Source: Panacagrimonas sp965216805 (GTDB lineage: Bacteria > Pseudomonadota > Gammaproteobacteria > Nevskiales > Nevskiaceae). Taken from it: DNA of 64,000 nucleotides. The translations under genes and the position numbers were made by a program. Location of the stretch: assembly GCF_965216805.1 (NCBI RefSeq), contig NZ_CBDCGN010000003.1, positions 1,240,001 to 1,304,000 of the forward strand. Reading direction: 5' to 3'. Positions 16,257-24,453 of this stretch are shown in pieces (the first letter of the stretch is position 1; each line of letters opens with the position of its first letter). The notes beneath the pieces were generated by a model that was given only the letters and a program-made list of their open reading frames with translations, had not been told where the DNA came from and did not search any database.

Positions 16257-18311
16257 ATGCCCGCCGTCGACGACGATATCCGCGCAGATTTTCTGGCCGA
16301 GGCCGGCGAGCTGATCGAGAACCTGGGCAACCAGTTGGTGGAGCTGGAATCGCGCCCGCACGATGCCGATCTGCTCAACGCGATCTTCCGCGCCTTTCAC
16401 ACCGTCAAGGGCGGTGCCGGGTTTCTCGGCGTCAACGCCCTGGTCGAGCTGTGCCACGCCACCGAGGACGTGTTCAACGCGCTGCGCAACGGCAAGCGCG
16501 CGGTGGATGCCGCCCTGATGGACGCGGTGTTGCAGGCGGTGGACCAGGTGCAGGCGATGATGGCTGATCTGGGTGCCGGCAGAGATCCGCAGCCGGCGCC
16601 GCCGCAACTGATCCAGGTCTTGCATGCGTTGATGGAGGTGGCACCCGTCGTGTCTGCGTCTGCGCCGGCCCAAGCGCCTGCAAAGAAGAAAAAGGCGAAG
16701 AAGAACACGCCGACGCCTGCAGAGGCTCGTGATCCCGAGCTGATCGACGACGACGAGTTCGAGGCCCTGCTCGACGACTTGCACGGCGGCAAGGCACCGG
16801 GTGCGCCGGCATCGAAAGACACGATCACCGAAGACGAATTCGACGCCTTGCTCGACGAACTCGCCGCGCAGAAGCAGCCACCCAAATCGGTGGCGTCCAC
16901 CGGCATCAAGCCGGATGAGATCACTGAAGACGAGTTTGACGCGCTGCTGGATCAGCTCGCGTCTCAAAAGAAAGGTTCTGCCGCGCCCGAGGGCCTGGCT
17001 CCCTCTCTCCGCGACAGCGGGGTGAGGGGCGCGCCGCAAACAAACGGAGCGCAGTTCGGTTCTGCGAGCCCCCCTCACCCCAACCCTCTACCCCGCTCGG
17101 GCGGGGGAGAGGGGGCCAAAGACAAGAACCCCGTGTCCGCGCCCGCCGCGGAAACCACCGTGCGGGTGGACACGGTCAAGCTCGACCGCATGATGAATCT
17201 GGTCGGCGAGCTGGTGCTGGTGCGCAACCGGCTCAAGGCTCTGGCCACCGGCGCCGGCGGCGACGTGGCGCGTGCGGTGCGCGAGCTGGATTTCATCACC
17301 CGCGGCCTGCAGGGCTCGGTAATGCAGGTGCGCATGCAGCCGGTGGGCAAGGTGTTCTCGCGCTTTCCCAAGCTGGCGCGCGATGTCGCGCGCAGCCTGG
17401 GCAAGCAGGTGGAAGTGACCCTGGTGGGTCAGGACACCGATCTGGACAAGAACCTGGTGGAAGGCCTGGCCGATCCGCTGGTGCACATGGTGCGCAACAG
17501 CGTCGATCACGGCATCGAGATGCCGGAGGTGCGCCTGGCGCGCGGCAAGCCGGCGGCCGGACAGGTGCGGTTGGAAGCGCGCCAGGAGGGCGATCACATC
17601 CGCATCAGCGTGCGTGACGACGGCGCCGGCATCGATCCCGAACGCATCCGCAGCAAGGTGGTGGAAAAAGGCCTGATGGACCCGGCTTCCGCGGCGCGGC
17701 TGACGCCGGACGAATGCCTGCAACTGATTTTCATGCCCGGCTTTTCGACCAAGGAACAGGTCAGCGATCTGTCCGGTCGTGGCGTCGGCATGGATGTGGT
17801 CAAGCAGCGTATCCAGGCGCTCAACGGCACCGCGGTGATCGAGTCACAGGCAGGGCAGGGCTCGGTGATCCATCTGCGCGTGCCGCTGACCCTGGCGATA
17901 CTGCCGGCCTTGATGGTGGACGCCGGTCAGCGCCAGTTCGCGCTGCCGCTGACCCTGGTGGCCGATGTGTTTGCGCTGGACCCGACCGCGGTTCGCGACA
18001 TGGGCTACTGGAAGGTGGTGCCGCTCAAGCGCGAAAACCTGCGGCTGATCGATCTGGAGTTGTGGGCCGGGGTTTCGGCCACGACGGTCGAGGCCGCGGT
18101 TCGTCACGTGGTGGTGGTGACGCTCGGCGAGGAACGTTACGGCCTGATCGTGCGCCAGGTGCGCGGTCGCGAGGAAGTGGTGATCAAGCCTTTGGGTGCC
18201 TCTCTGCGGGGCCTTTCAGGAGTAGCCGGCGCCACGGTGACGCCACAGGGCCGCGTGGCGCTGATCGTGGACGTGCCGGGTCTGGTGCAGACCCACGCGC
18301 GGGGGCATTGA
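16257..18311 (+). CDS. cheA: Chemotaxis histidine kinase CheA
   Basis: Kinase of 684 residues that phosphorylates CheY in receptor arrays. It has an N-terminal Hpt domain with phospho-His H48 (FRAFHTVKGG), a long linker (about 125-300), a dimerisation helix pair (LDRMMNLVGELVLVRNRL), a HATPase domain with N box (LVHMVRNSVDHGIE) and G boxes (DDGAGID, GRGVGMDVV), and a C-terminal CheW-like domain. The linker holds three copies of an acidic DEFxALLDxL motif (about residues 164, 192 and 223) that resemble the CheZ tail. It also holds a stretch encoded by a REP-like palindrome (about 248-287). No conventional P2 domain is evident, so the acidic motifs may dock CheY. Confidence 0.95.
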   Translation: MPAVDDDIRADFLAEAGELIENLGNQLVELESRPHDADLLNAIFRAFHTVKGGAGFLGVNALVELCHATEDVFNALRNGKRAVDAALMDAVLQAVDQVQAMMADLGAGRDPQPAPPQLIQVLHALMEVAPVVSASAPAQAPAKKKKAKKNTPTPAEARDPELIDDDEFEALLDDLHGGKAPGAPASKDTITEDEFDALLDELAAQKQPPKSVASTGIKPDEITEDEFDALLDQLASQKKGSAAPEGLAPSLRDSGVRGAPQTNGAQFGSASPPHPNPLPRSGGGEGAKDKNPVSAPAAETTVRVDTVKLDRMMNLVGELVLVRNRLKALATGAGGDVARAVRELDFITRGLQGSVMQVRMQPVGKVFSRFPKLARDVARSLGKQVEVTLVGQDTDLDKNLVEGLADPLVHMVRNSVDHGIEMPEVRLARGKPAAGQVRLEARQEGDHIRISVRDDGAGIDPERIRSKVVEKGLMDPASAARLTPDECLQLIFMPGFSTKEQVSDLSGRGVGMDVVKQRIQALNGTAVIESQAGQGSVIHLRVPLTLAILPALMVDAGQRQFALPLTLVADVFALDPTAVRDMGYWKVVPLKRENLRLIDLELWAGVSATTVEAAVRHVVVVTLGEERYGLIVRQVRGREEVVIKPLGASLRGLSGVAGATVTPQGRVALIVDVPGLVQTHARGH
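16999..17116. repeat. REP-like inverted repeat pair inside cheA
   Basis: CTCCCTCTCTCCGCGACAGC then GGGGTGAGGGGC (to 17030) faces CCCCTCACCCC...CCGCTCGGGCGGGGGAGAGGGGG at 17069-17116. The outer block is the same type as the palindrome at 9838-9874. The insertion is read in frame as a low-complexity linker (PHPNPLPRSGGGEG). Confidence 0.7.
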
Positions 18312-18312
18312 G

Positions 18313-19053
18313 ATGGACGTGCTCAGCATCGTCGGTTTTGTGCTCGCCATGGTGGCGCTGATCGGCGGCTCCATCCTCAAGGGCAGCGGCGTCGCTGCGC
18401 TGTGGGGACCGGCGGCGTTCGTGATCGTGATCGTCGGCACCCTGGGGTCGATCACCGTGCAGACGCCGATGAGGACTTTCAAGCACGGCATGAAGATGGC
18501 CAAGTGGATCTTCAAGCCGCCGGCGCTGGAAGGCGCGGCGCTGATCGCGCGGATCGTGGAATGGAGCAATGCGGCGCGCAAGCAGGGTCTGCTGGCGCTG
18601 GAGGGCAGCATCGCCACCGAGTCCGATGCCTTCGTGCGCAAGGGCCTGCAGATGCTGGTGGACGGCGCCGAGCCCGAGAGCATCCGCAACACGCTGGAAA
18701 CCGAGATGCAGGCCAAGGAGCACTTCGACCTGATGGGCGCCAAGGTGTGGGAGGGCATGGGCATCTATGCGCCGACCCTGGGCATCATCGGTGCGGTGAT
18801 GGGCCTGATGGCGGTGATGCAGAACCTGGCCGATCCGTCCAAGCTCGGCCACGGCATCTCCGCGGCGTTCATCGCGACGATCTACGGCATCGCCAGCGCC
18901 AACCTGTTCTTCCTGCCGATGGCGTCCAAGCTCAAGGGTGTGGTGGGGGATCAGACCCGCGTGCGCGAGATGATCATCGAGGGCCTGATCGCGATCAGCC
19001 AGGGCGAGAACCCGCGCGTGATCGAAACCAAGCTGCAGGGGTTTCTGCACTGA
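18313..19053 (+). CDS. motC: Flagellar stator protein MotC (MotA/ExbB family)
   Basis: Inner-membrane stator subunit of 246 residues with four hydrophobic segments (about 5-22, 31-48, 145-165, 178-200) and the family's cytoplasmic loop between TM2 and TM3. The conserved MotA-like segment (GMGIYAPTLGIIGAVMGL) is clear. It would pair with MotD to conduct ions and drive the motor. The name MotC follows the cheA-motC-motD-cheW order known from Pseudomonas and Xanthomonas. It begins one base after the cheA stop. A second stator pair (motAB) may exist elsewhere. Confidence 0.9.
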   Translation: MDVLSIVGFVLAMVALIGGSILKGSGVAALWGPAAFVIVIVGTLGSITVQTPMRTFKHGMKMAKWIFKPPALEGAALIARIVEWSNAARKQGLLALEGSIATESDAFVRKGLQMLVDGAEPESIRNTLETEMQAKEHFDLMGAKVWEGMGIYAPTLGIIGAVMGLMAVMQNLADPSKLGHGISAAFIATIYGIASANLFFLPMASKLKGVVGDQTRVREMIIEGLIAISQGENPRVIETKLQGFLH

Positions 19054-19060
19054 TGAAGAC

Positions 19061-19162
19061 CGGCAATCGGGAATGGGGAATCGAGAATCGTGACGGCCGG
19101 CCGTTGCGAACCCGGGGTCGTTGTGCCGGGCGCTTTCGACGATTCCCGATGCCCGATTGCCG
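19061..19162. repeat. Inverted repeat between motC and motD
   Basis: CGGCAATCGGGAATGGGGAA... (19061-19083) is matched in reverse complement at 19140-19162 (21 of 23 bases), with a 56-base spacer. It lies inside the operon and could fold in the mRNA. It appears to be another dispersed 'GGGAATCG' intergenic repeat rather than part of a gene. Confidence 0.6.
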
Positions 19163-19179
19163 ATTCCCGGCTGCTCGTC

Positions 19180-20103
19180 ATGGCCCGTAAACACAAACAC
19201 GAAGACCACATCAATCACGAAGCCTGGGCCATTCCCTACGGCGACCTGATCACGCTGCTGCTCGCGTTCTTCGTGGTGATGTACTCGATGTCCTCGGTCA
19301 ACGAGGGCAAGTACCGCGTGTTGTCGGATTCGCTCAAGGCCGCGTTCGGCGGACCGCCACGCTCGACCGCGCCGATCCAGGTCGGACCCAAGGCCACGCC
19401 CGCGGGTGATCGTCGGCCGCAGATCATTCAGGGTGCACCGCCACCGCCGGGGGCGGATGTCGATGCCCTGGGCCTGCACAAGCCGCGCATCGCCGGCCCC
19501 ATCACCGCGCGCATGCCGGGGCGCGAACTGCAGGCGCGGGCGCTGGCGGCGCGCCATCAGCAGGCGCTGTCGCGTATCGGCGAAAAGGTTCACGCGGCCC
19601 TGGGCGAACTGATCGCGCAGGACCTGGTGGTGGTGCGGCGCACCGAGTTCTGGCTCGAAGTGGAGATCCAGACCGACCTGCTGTTCGCCAGCGGCTCGGC
19701 GCAGATGGGCGCTGCGGCGCTGCCGGTGCTGGATCGCCTGGCGGGCGTGCTGCAGCCGTTTCCCAATCGCTTACGGATCGAAGGCCATACCGACAACGTG
19801 CCGATTTCCACCCGCGAGTTTGCGTCCAACTGGGAGCTGTCCAGCGCCCGTGCCGCCAGCGTGGTGCATCGCTTCGCCCGCCAGGGCGTGGACCCGCGGC
19901 GCATGACCGTGACCGGCCTGTCCGAGTACCAGCCGGCCGCGGACAACGGCAACGCGCGGGGCCGCAACCAGAACCGACGCGTCGTGATCGTGGTGCTGGC
20001 CGAGGAGGCACAGGACTTGCCGGCTCTGCCCACCGCCGCCGCGCCGGCAGTCGAGCGCAATCTCGCTGCACTCGGTCCGCCCAAGGAGCACGCCCAGCCA
20101 TGA
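19180..20103 (+). CDS. motD: Flagellar stator protein MotD (MotB/OmpA family)
   Basis: Stator subunit of 307 residues anchored to peptidoglycan. One N-terminal TM segment (about residues 20-40, PYGDLITLLLAFFVVMYSMS) carries the essential Asp (D22). A Pro/Ala-rich periplasmic linker and a C-terminal OmpA-like peptidoglycan-binding domain (about 150-285, with RIEGHTDNVPIS and NRRVVIV) follow. The ATG at 19180 is preferred to the in-frame one at 19090, which lies inside the intergenic repeat. Its stop overlaps the cheW ATG (ATGA). Confidence 0.92.
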   Translation: MARKHKHEDHINHEAWAIPYGDLITLLLAFFVVMYSMSSVNEGKYRVLSDSLKAAFGGPPRSTAPIQVGPKATPAGDRRPQIIQGAPPPPGADVDALGLHKPRIAGPITARMPGRELQARALAARHQQALSRIGEKVHAALGELIAQDLVVVRRTEFWLEVEIQTDLLFASGSAQMGAAALPVLDRLAGVLQPFPNRLRIEGHTDNVPISTREFASNWELSSARAASVVHRFARQGVDPRRMTVTGLSEYQPAADNGNARGRNQNRRVVIVVLAEEAQDLPALPTAAAPAVERNLAALGPPKEHAQP

Positions 20104-20591
20104 TCGATCTCAACGTCACCGCCGACCTGGCGCGGCCACCCGCCGTACATCGCCCCGGAGACGTGTTTCGCAGCGGCGAGGCGGTACAGCGCTGGATCGG
20201 CTTCGAGCTGGCGGGCCAGCTCTACGGCGTGCCGATACTGGCGGTGCAGGAGGTGCTGGCCCAGGCCGAGATCGAGCCCGTACCGGGTACCGCCGCCGAG
20301 GTCATGGGCGTGATCAACCTGCGCGGGCAGATCGTCACCGTCGTCGACCTGCGCCTGCGTCTGGGCCTGGCTGCGGCCGCCAATCCGCAAGGCCCGCTGA
20401 TCGTGTTCGATGCCGGTAGCGAAACCCTGGCCGCGCGGGTGGACCGGGTGGCGCACGTGCGCCAGATTGCCGACAGCGCGATCAAGTCTGCGCCGCCGGC
20501 CGGTGCCACGCCCTCGCGCGCGGTGCTGGGACTGGTCACGCGCGAAGGTCGGATGATGACCCTGCTCGACGTGCCCGGCATGCTGGCCTGA
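20100..20591 (+). CDS. cheW: Chemotaxis coupling protein CheW
   Basis: Adaptor of 163 residues linking chemoreceptors to CheA. A single CheW SH3-like domain spans about residues 30-160 (GFELAGQLYGVPILAVQEVL and VMGVINLRGQIVTVVDLR are characteristic). It overlaps the motD stop by four bases and closes the operon. The parA-like gene found between motD and cheW in many relatives is not present. Confidence 0.93.
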   Translation: MIDLNVTADLARPPAVHRPGDVFRSGEAVQRWIGFELAGQLYGVPILAVQEVLAQAEIEPVPGTAAEVMGVINLRGQIVTVVDLRLRLGLAAAANPQGPLIVFDAGSETLAARVDRVAHVRQIADSAIKSAPPAGATPSRAVLGLVTREGRMMTLLDVPGMLA

Positions 20592-20814
20592 GCCGCCGCA
20601 GACAGTTCCGCCTTCTTGCCGGCGGGACTGCCGGAATTCCGTCACGTGGCGGTCACGGGCGTCAGTTTTCCGCCGGAGCCGCCGGATGCTGCCGATTATC
20701 GGTGCCCAACCGTATCGTCATGGGTCTTCTTGCAATCTGTGCACCACGAGCACCGGATCAGCGCCGCTCAGGCGCGACCGAGGCGATCCGGGATCCACAG
20801 GCACGGAGTGGCAC

Positions 20815-21528
20815 ATGGCGGCAATTCATAACTGGCTCATCGCCCTGGCCGCCCTTGCGACCACCGCCTGCGCCGCTCCCCAGCACCGCCCCTACGATCC
20901 GGCTCAGCGCGAGCGCATCCAGCGGCTGGCGGTGCTGACCCCCGCGCTGCCGGAGGAGTACGACGTGCGCATGGTGGTGCATCCGGGCGAGAGCCTGGGC
21001 GTGGTCGGCATGCTGCTGGCGCAGGGCGACATGCTGGTCAAGAGCGACGACTTCAACGACGCCGTTCGCAGCCAGGGCTTCGGTAACTGCAGGACCTCGT
21101 TTCGTCAGCATCTGGAGGCCGGCCTGTCCGCCTCCGGATACGAGCTGGTGCCCTGGAAAGTGTGGCGGCCCCACGGCCAACTCGGCTTTATGGATCGTTA
21201 TCCGACCGGCGACGGCTCGGTCGATGCCTATCTGGATCTGTACTCGGGGCTGGTGGGCTATACCGCGGCCGGTGCCAACACGCCCTACCGGCCCACCGTC
21301 TATCTGAATGTGCGCCTGGTGCGTGCCAGCGACCATCGCGTGCTGTATCAGGATCGCATTGCCTACAACCCCTTCGGCGACGGTGGCGGCGCCATCACGC
21401 TGACGGCCGAACGCGGCTACGAATTTCGCGGCTTCGAACAACTGGTGGCGCGCCCCGATCACGCGATGGAAGGCCTGCAGGTGGCGATGCGCGCCACCGG
21501 CGAGGCCCTGGCCATGCAACTGCGCTAA
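20815..21528 (+). CDS. Putative lipoprotein, function unknown
   Basis: Encodes 237 residues with an N-terminal lipoprotein signal: short positive-neutral start, hydrophobic core LIALAALATTAC, cleavage before Cys19. The mature part is polar, with no motif that I recognise. Its recurring blocks (GYELVPWKVWRPHG, TVYLNVRLVRASDHRVLYQD) suggest a beta-rich periplasmic protein. The ATG at 20815 is chosen because the signal peptide begins there; an in-frame start at 20686 would bury it. The next gene, also a lipoprotein, begins 15 bases after the stop, so the two are probably co-transcribed and exported to the envelope together. Confidence 0.8.
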   Translation: MAAIHNWLIALAALATTACAAPQHRPYDPAQRERIQRLAVLTPALPEEYDVRMVVHPGESLGVVGMLLAQGDMLVKSDDFNDAVRSQGFGNCRTSFRQHLEAGLSASGYELVPWKVWRPHGQLGFMDRYPTGDGSVDAYLDLYSGLVGYTAAGANTPYRPTVYLNVRLVRASDHRVLYQDRIAYNPFGDGGGAITLTAERGYEFRGFEQLVARPDHAMEGLQVAMRATGEALAMQLR

Positions 21529-21543
21529 GCCCGGATAAATTTC

Positions 21544-22227
21544 ATGAACCGACCTGGCCTGCTGTCGATCGCCCTGTTGCTGCTTGGCACCGCCGGCTGC
21601 GCGTCCCGCGGCCCGGCACCGATGACCCAGGTGGCCTCGCCCTGCGACCGTCATTGGCAACTGCAATCGGCGCAACCGCTGGCACTGGACGAGGTGCGGC
21701 CGCAGGTACTACGACTGGATGCCGGTAGCCGCTGCGGATTTCTGGAAGACGGCCGGGTGAGCAACTACACGGTGCTGCGGCTACCGGCCTTCGACGGGCC
21801 CTGGAGCCTGAGCCTGGAAAGCCTGATCGACGGCAGCAGCCTGTTCGCCCCGGAAGTCGCCACCCTGGACGCCGACGGACGGGTGCGGCGCGAACTGCCG
21901 CTGGATCGCTTCGTCATGCGCGGCGATCGCCTGCAGGCCAATCTGTTCTTCGGTGCCGAGGACGCGGAAGAGTCCTATCTGCTGCTGCGCTCCGCACCAC
22001 AGGCGGTCGGCCGCTCCGATGAGCGGGTCGTGAGTCGCTCGTTCTTCCTGCCCATCCTGAACGCGGTGATGCCGATCCTCTACGTGCAGGGCACCGAGCG
22101 CGAACGTCGCTATACCTACTCGCATGCGGGACGGGTGCAGTTGCAGGCGCGCTCGCGTACGCCCAAGCGCGACGCGCCCAAGGCCTCCGATCTGGCGCGC
22201 GCCGAGCTGAAAACCTATCTGCGTTGA
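21544..22227 (+). CDS. Putative lipoprotein, weakly MalM-like
   Basis: Encodes 227 residues with a lipoprotein signal (LLSIALLLLGTAGC, Cys20). The mature domain has a beta-sandwich look (VLRLPAFDGPWSLSLESLI, LFAPEVATLDADGRV, then a C-terminal RRYTYSHAGRVQLQ) that recalls the MalM periplasmic family, but I would not rely on that. It follows the other lipoprotein gene closely. The 3' end is followed by two near-identical 13-base units (TTGAGGGTTGG...) of no known meaning. Confidence 0.75.
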   Translation: MNRPGLLSIALLLLGTAGCASRGPAPMTQVASPCDRHWQLQSAQPLALDEVRPQVLRLDAGSRCGFLEDGRVSNYTVLRLPAFDGPWSLSLESLIDGSSLFAPEVATLDADGRVRRELPLDRFVMRGDRLQANLFFGAEDAEESYLLLRSAPQAVGRSDERVVSRSFFLPILNAVMPILYVQGTERERRYTYSHAGRVQLQARSRTPKRDAPKASDLARAELKTYLR

Positions 22228-22365
22228 GGGTTGGCGTTGAGGGTTGGTGCGGCAGCACAGCATTGCCGTAGCCAGTTCGATCCCGTGCTGGTGTCGGATG
22301 CAACGCTCGGCGCAGTTCGGTTCTCGCCCAAACCCGACGGCCACGAACGGGCCATGAAGAAGTCA

Positions 22366-22393
22366 TGAAAAAGCCCCGTTGACCGGGGCTTTG
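22366..22393 (-). terminator. Rho-independent terminator of tRNA-Glu
   Basis: Stem AAAGCCCC/GGGGCTTT (22370-22377 with 22385-22392), loop of seven, followed on the minus strand by a run of T. It lies 13 bases beyond the tRNA CCA end. Confidence 0.8.
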
Positions 22394-22405
22394 ACGGGGA
22401 CTGCT

Positions 22406-22481
22406 TGGCGCTCCTACCGGGATTCGAACCCGGGTTTAAGCCTTGAGAGGGCTCCGTCCTAGGCCTCTAGACGATAGGAGC
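22406..22481 (-). tRNA. tRNA-Glu(CTC)
   Basis: 76 bases on the minus strand with encoded CCA (22408-22406). Acceptor arms GCTCCTA/TAGGAGC pair fully and the T arm carries GGTTCGAATCC. The anticodon loop CTCTCAA gives anticodon CTC. The D-arm sequence GTCTAGAGGCCTAGGAC is the tRNA-Glu type. Confidence 0.96.
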
Positions 22482-22498
22482 GAGGCGACAGGCCGCGT

Positions 22499-22504
22499 AT
22501 TATA
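22499..22504 (-). promoter_or_regulatory. Candidate -10 of the tRNA-Glu promoter
   Basis: A consensus TATAAT on the minus strand ends 17 bases before the tRNA 5' end, suitable for a start a few bases upstream of the mature RNA. No convincing -35 was found. Confidence 0.45.
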
Positions 22505-22598
22505 GGGACTCTTAGCGGGATAAGCGCGACGCCGACAAACGAAATGTGTCCGGCGGTTGCGGTTGCCGTACTCGAAATTCATTTTCAGGATAGACGCC

Positions 22599-23939
22599 AT
22601 TACTCAGCCCCGACGCATACCGCGCGCCGAGCACCCGATCTCGCGCTCGATGATCTCCCCGGGCACGCTCAAGACGCTCTACACGCTCAAGGAGGCGGGC
22701 TACGAGGCCTACATGGTGGGTGGCGGCGTGCGCGATCTGCTGGCTGGCATCACGCCCAAGGATTTCGACGTGGCCACCAACGCGCATCCGGAGCAGGTCA
22801 AGAAACTGTTTCGCGCGTGTCGGCTGGTGGGCCGGCGTTTCGTCATCTGTCACGTGCGCTTCGGCCAGGAAGTGCTGGAGGTCACCACGTTTCGTGGCGC
22901 CATCACCGACATGCATCAGCGCGACGAAACCGGTCGCGTGCTGGTGGACAACGACTACGGCACCCTGGAGGAGGATGCTTTTCGCCGCGACTTCACCGTC
23001 AATGCGCTGTATTACGACATCCGCGATTTTTCCATCGTCGATTACTGCGGCGGGCTCGAAGACCTGAAGGCCGGGACCTTGCGTCTGATCGGCGATCCCG
23101 AGTTGCGCTATCGCGAAGACCCGGTGCGCATGCTGCGGGCGATCCGCATCGCCAACAAGCTGCACTTCCGGCTGGACCCGGCCACCGCCGCACCGATCGG
23201 CCGCCTGTCCGCCCTGCTCGCCGAGATTCCCGCCGCGCGCCTGTTCGACGAAGTGCTCAAGGTGCTGTTGTGCCGCGAGGGCGTGGATAACCTCTACGGG
23301 CTGCGCGTTTACGGTCTGTTCCGCCACCTGTTCCCCGCCACCGAGGCTTTGCTCGGTGAGGCTGCGCAACTGGCGTTTCTCAACGACGCGCTGCGCAATT
23401 CCGCCGAGCGGATCGAGCAGGATCTGCCGGTGAGCCCGGCTTTTTTGTATGCGGCGCTGCTGTGGGCGCCGACCGAGCGCCGCGCGCGCCAGTTGCAGGA
23501 CAAGGAAGGCCACCCTGAGCACTTGGCGATGGAGCAGGCCGGCGAGGAAGTCATCGCCAGGGCCTGCGCGCGAGTGGCGATCCCCAAGCGCTTTGCACTG
23601 CCGATGCGGGAGATCTGGTCGATGCAGGCGCGGCTCACGCAGCGCAGCCCGGCCCGCGCACGGCGATTGATGACGCATCCGCGCTTTCGCGCCGCCTACG
23701 ACTTTCTGCTGCTGCGCGCGCGCAACGGCGATCCGGCGTTGATGGAACTGGCCGACTGGTGGACGCGCGCGCAGGCCGATCGGGAGTTGCCGCCACTGCC
23801 GTCCAGCGCTGCGGACCAGAGTGAAGGTCCCGATGCCGCAACCGACGAGGCTCGCGCCGCCGATGAGCCGGGCAAGCGTCGTCGCCGTCGCCGTCGCGGC
23901 GGTCGCCGTACCGGAGGCGAGGCCGCACCGGCCGGCTGA
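22599..23939 (+). CDS. pcnB: Poly(A) polymerase I, possible AUU start
   Basis: Adds 3' poly(A) tails that promote RNA decay. It carries the nucleotidyltransferase signature MVGGGVRDLLAG with the catalytic DFD (PKDFDVATN), then GRRFVICHV, EEDAFRRDFTVNALYYD and RYREDPVRMLRA. It ends in a very basic tail (KRRRRRRRGGRRTGG). Homology to PcnB starts at IPRAEHPISR. No ATG/GTG lies in frame between there and the open TTG at 22557. The ATT at 22599, preceded by AGGA (22587-22590), is a good candidate: E. coli pcnB is known to start at AUU. Alternative: TTG at 22557, giving 460 residues. Confidence 0.9.
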   Translation: MTQPRRIPRAEHPISRSMISPGTLKTLYTLKEAGYEAYMVGGGVRDLLAGITPKDFDVATNAHPEQVKKLFRACRLVGRRFVICHVRFGQEVLEVTTFRGAITDMHQRDETGRVLVDNDYGTLEEDAFRRDFTVNALYYDIRDFSIVDYCGGLEDLKAGTLRLIGDPELRYREDPVRMLRAIRIANKLHFRLDPATAAPIGRLSALLAEIPAARLFDEVLKVLLCREGVDNLYGLRVYGLFRHLFPATEALLGEAAQLAFLNDALRNSAERIEQDLPVSPAFLYAALLWAPTERRARQLQDKEGHPEHLAMEQAGEEVIARACARVAIPKRFALPMREIWSMQARLTQRSPARARRLMTHPRFRAAYDFLLLRARNGDPALMELADWWTRAQADRELPPLPSSAADQSEGPDAATDEARAADEPGKRRRRRRRGGRRTGGEAAPAG

Positions 23940-23946
23940 TCGGGGC

Positions 23947-24453
23947 ATGCACACCGCTTACATCGGACTCGGCGCCAATCTCGGGCAGCCGGCTGAGCAA
24001 CTGCGCGCGGCGGTGGCTGCCATCGCGGCATTGCCGTCTACGCGGATGCTGCACGTGTCGCGATTCTTTCGCTCCGCGCCGATGGGTCCGGCGGACCAGC
24101 CCGACTACTGCAACGCCGCCTGCTGCGTGCAAACCGCGCTCGCGCCGCGCGACCTGCTGGCTGCGATGATCGCCATCGAACGCAAGGCCGGCCGCGTGCG
24201 CGGCGGGCCGCGCTGGGGTCCGCGCGCGTTGGACCTGGACCTGTTGCACGTGGTCGGGGTGGTTTGCGACGAGCCCGGTCTGTGGTTGCCGCATCCGGGC
24301 ATTGCGCAGCGCAATTTCGTGCTGACCCCGTTGGCGGAAGTGGCGCCGGACCTGGAGATTGCGGGCATCGGACCGGTGCAGGAGCGCGCCGCGACGCTGG
24401 GTCGCGACGGCCTCGAACTGTGGGAGTCGGACTCGCCGGACGTGCGGTCGTGA
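23947..24453 (+). CDS. folK: 7,8-dihydro-6-hydroxymethylpterin pyrophosphokinase FolK
   Basis: Transfers pyrophosphate from ATP to 6-hydroxymethyl-7,8-dihydropterin in folate synthesis. It is 168 residues with family motifs YIGLGANLG at the start, GPRALDLDLL (metal-binding DxD) and LPHPGIAQRNFVLTPL. The ATG at 23947 lies seven bases after the pcnB stop. Its stop overlaps the GTG start of the following kinase gene. Confidence 0.94.
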   Translation: MHTAYIGLGANLGQPAEQLRAAVAAIAALPSTRMLHVSRFFRSAPMGPADQPDYCNAACCVQTALAPRDLLAAMIAIERKAGRVRGGPRWGPRALDLDLLHVVGVVCDEPGLWLPHPGIAQRNFVLTPLAEVAPDLEIAGIGPVQERAATLGRDGLELWESDSPDVRS

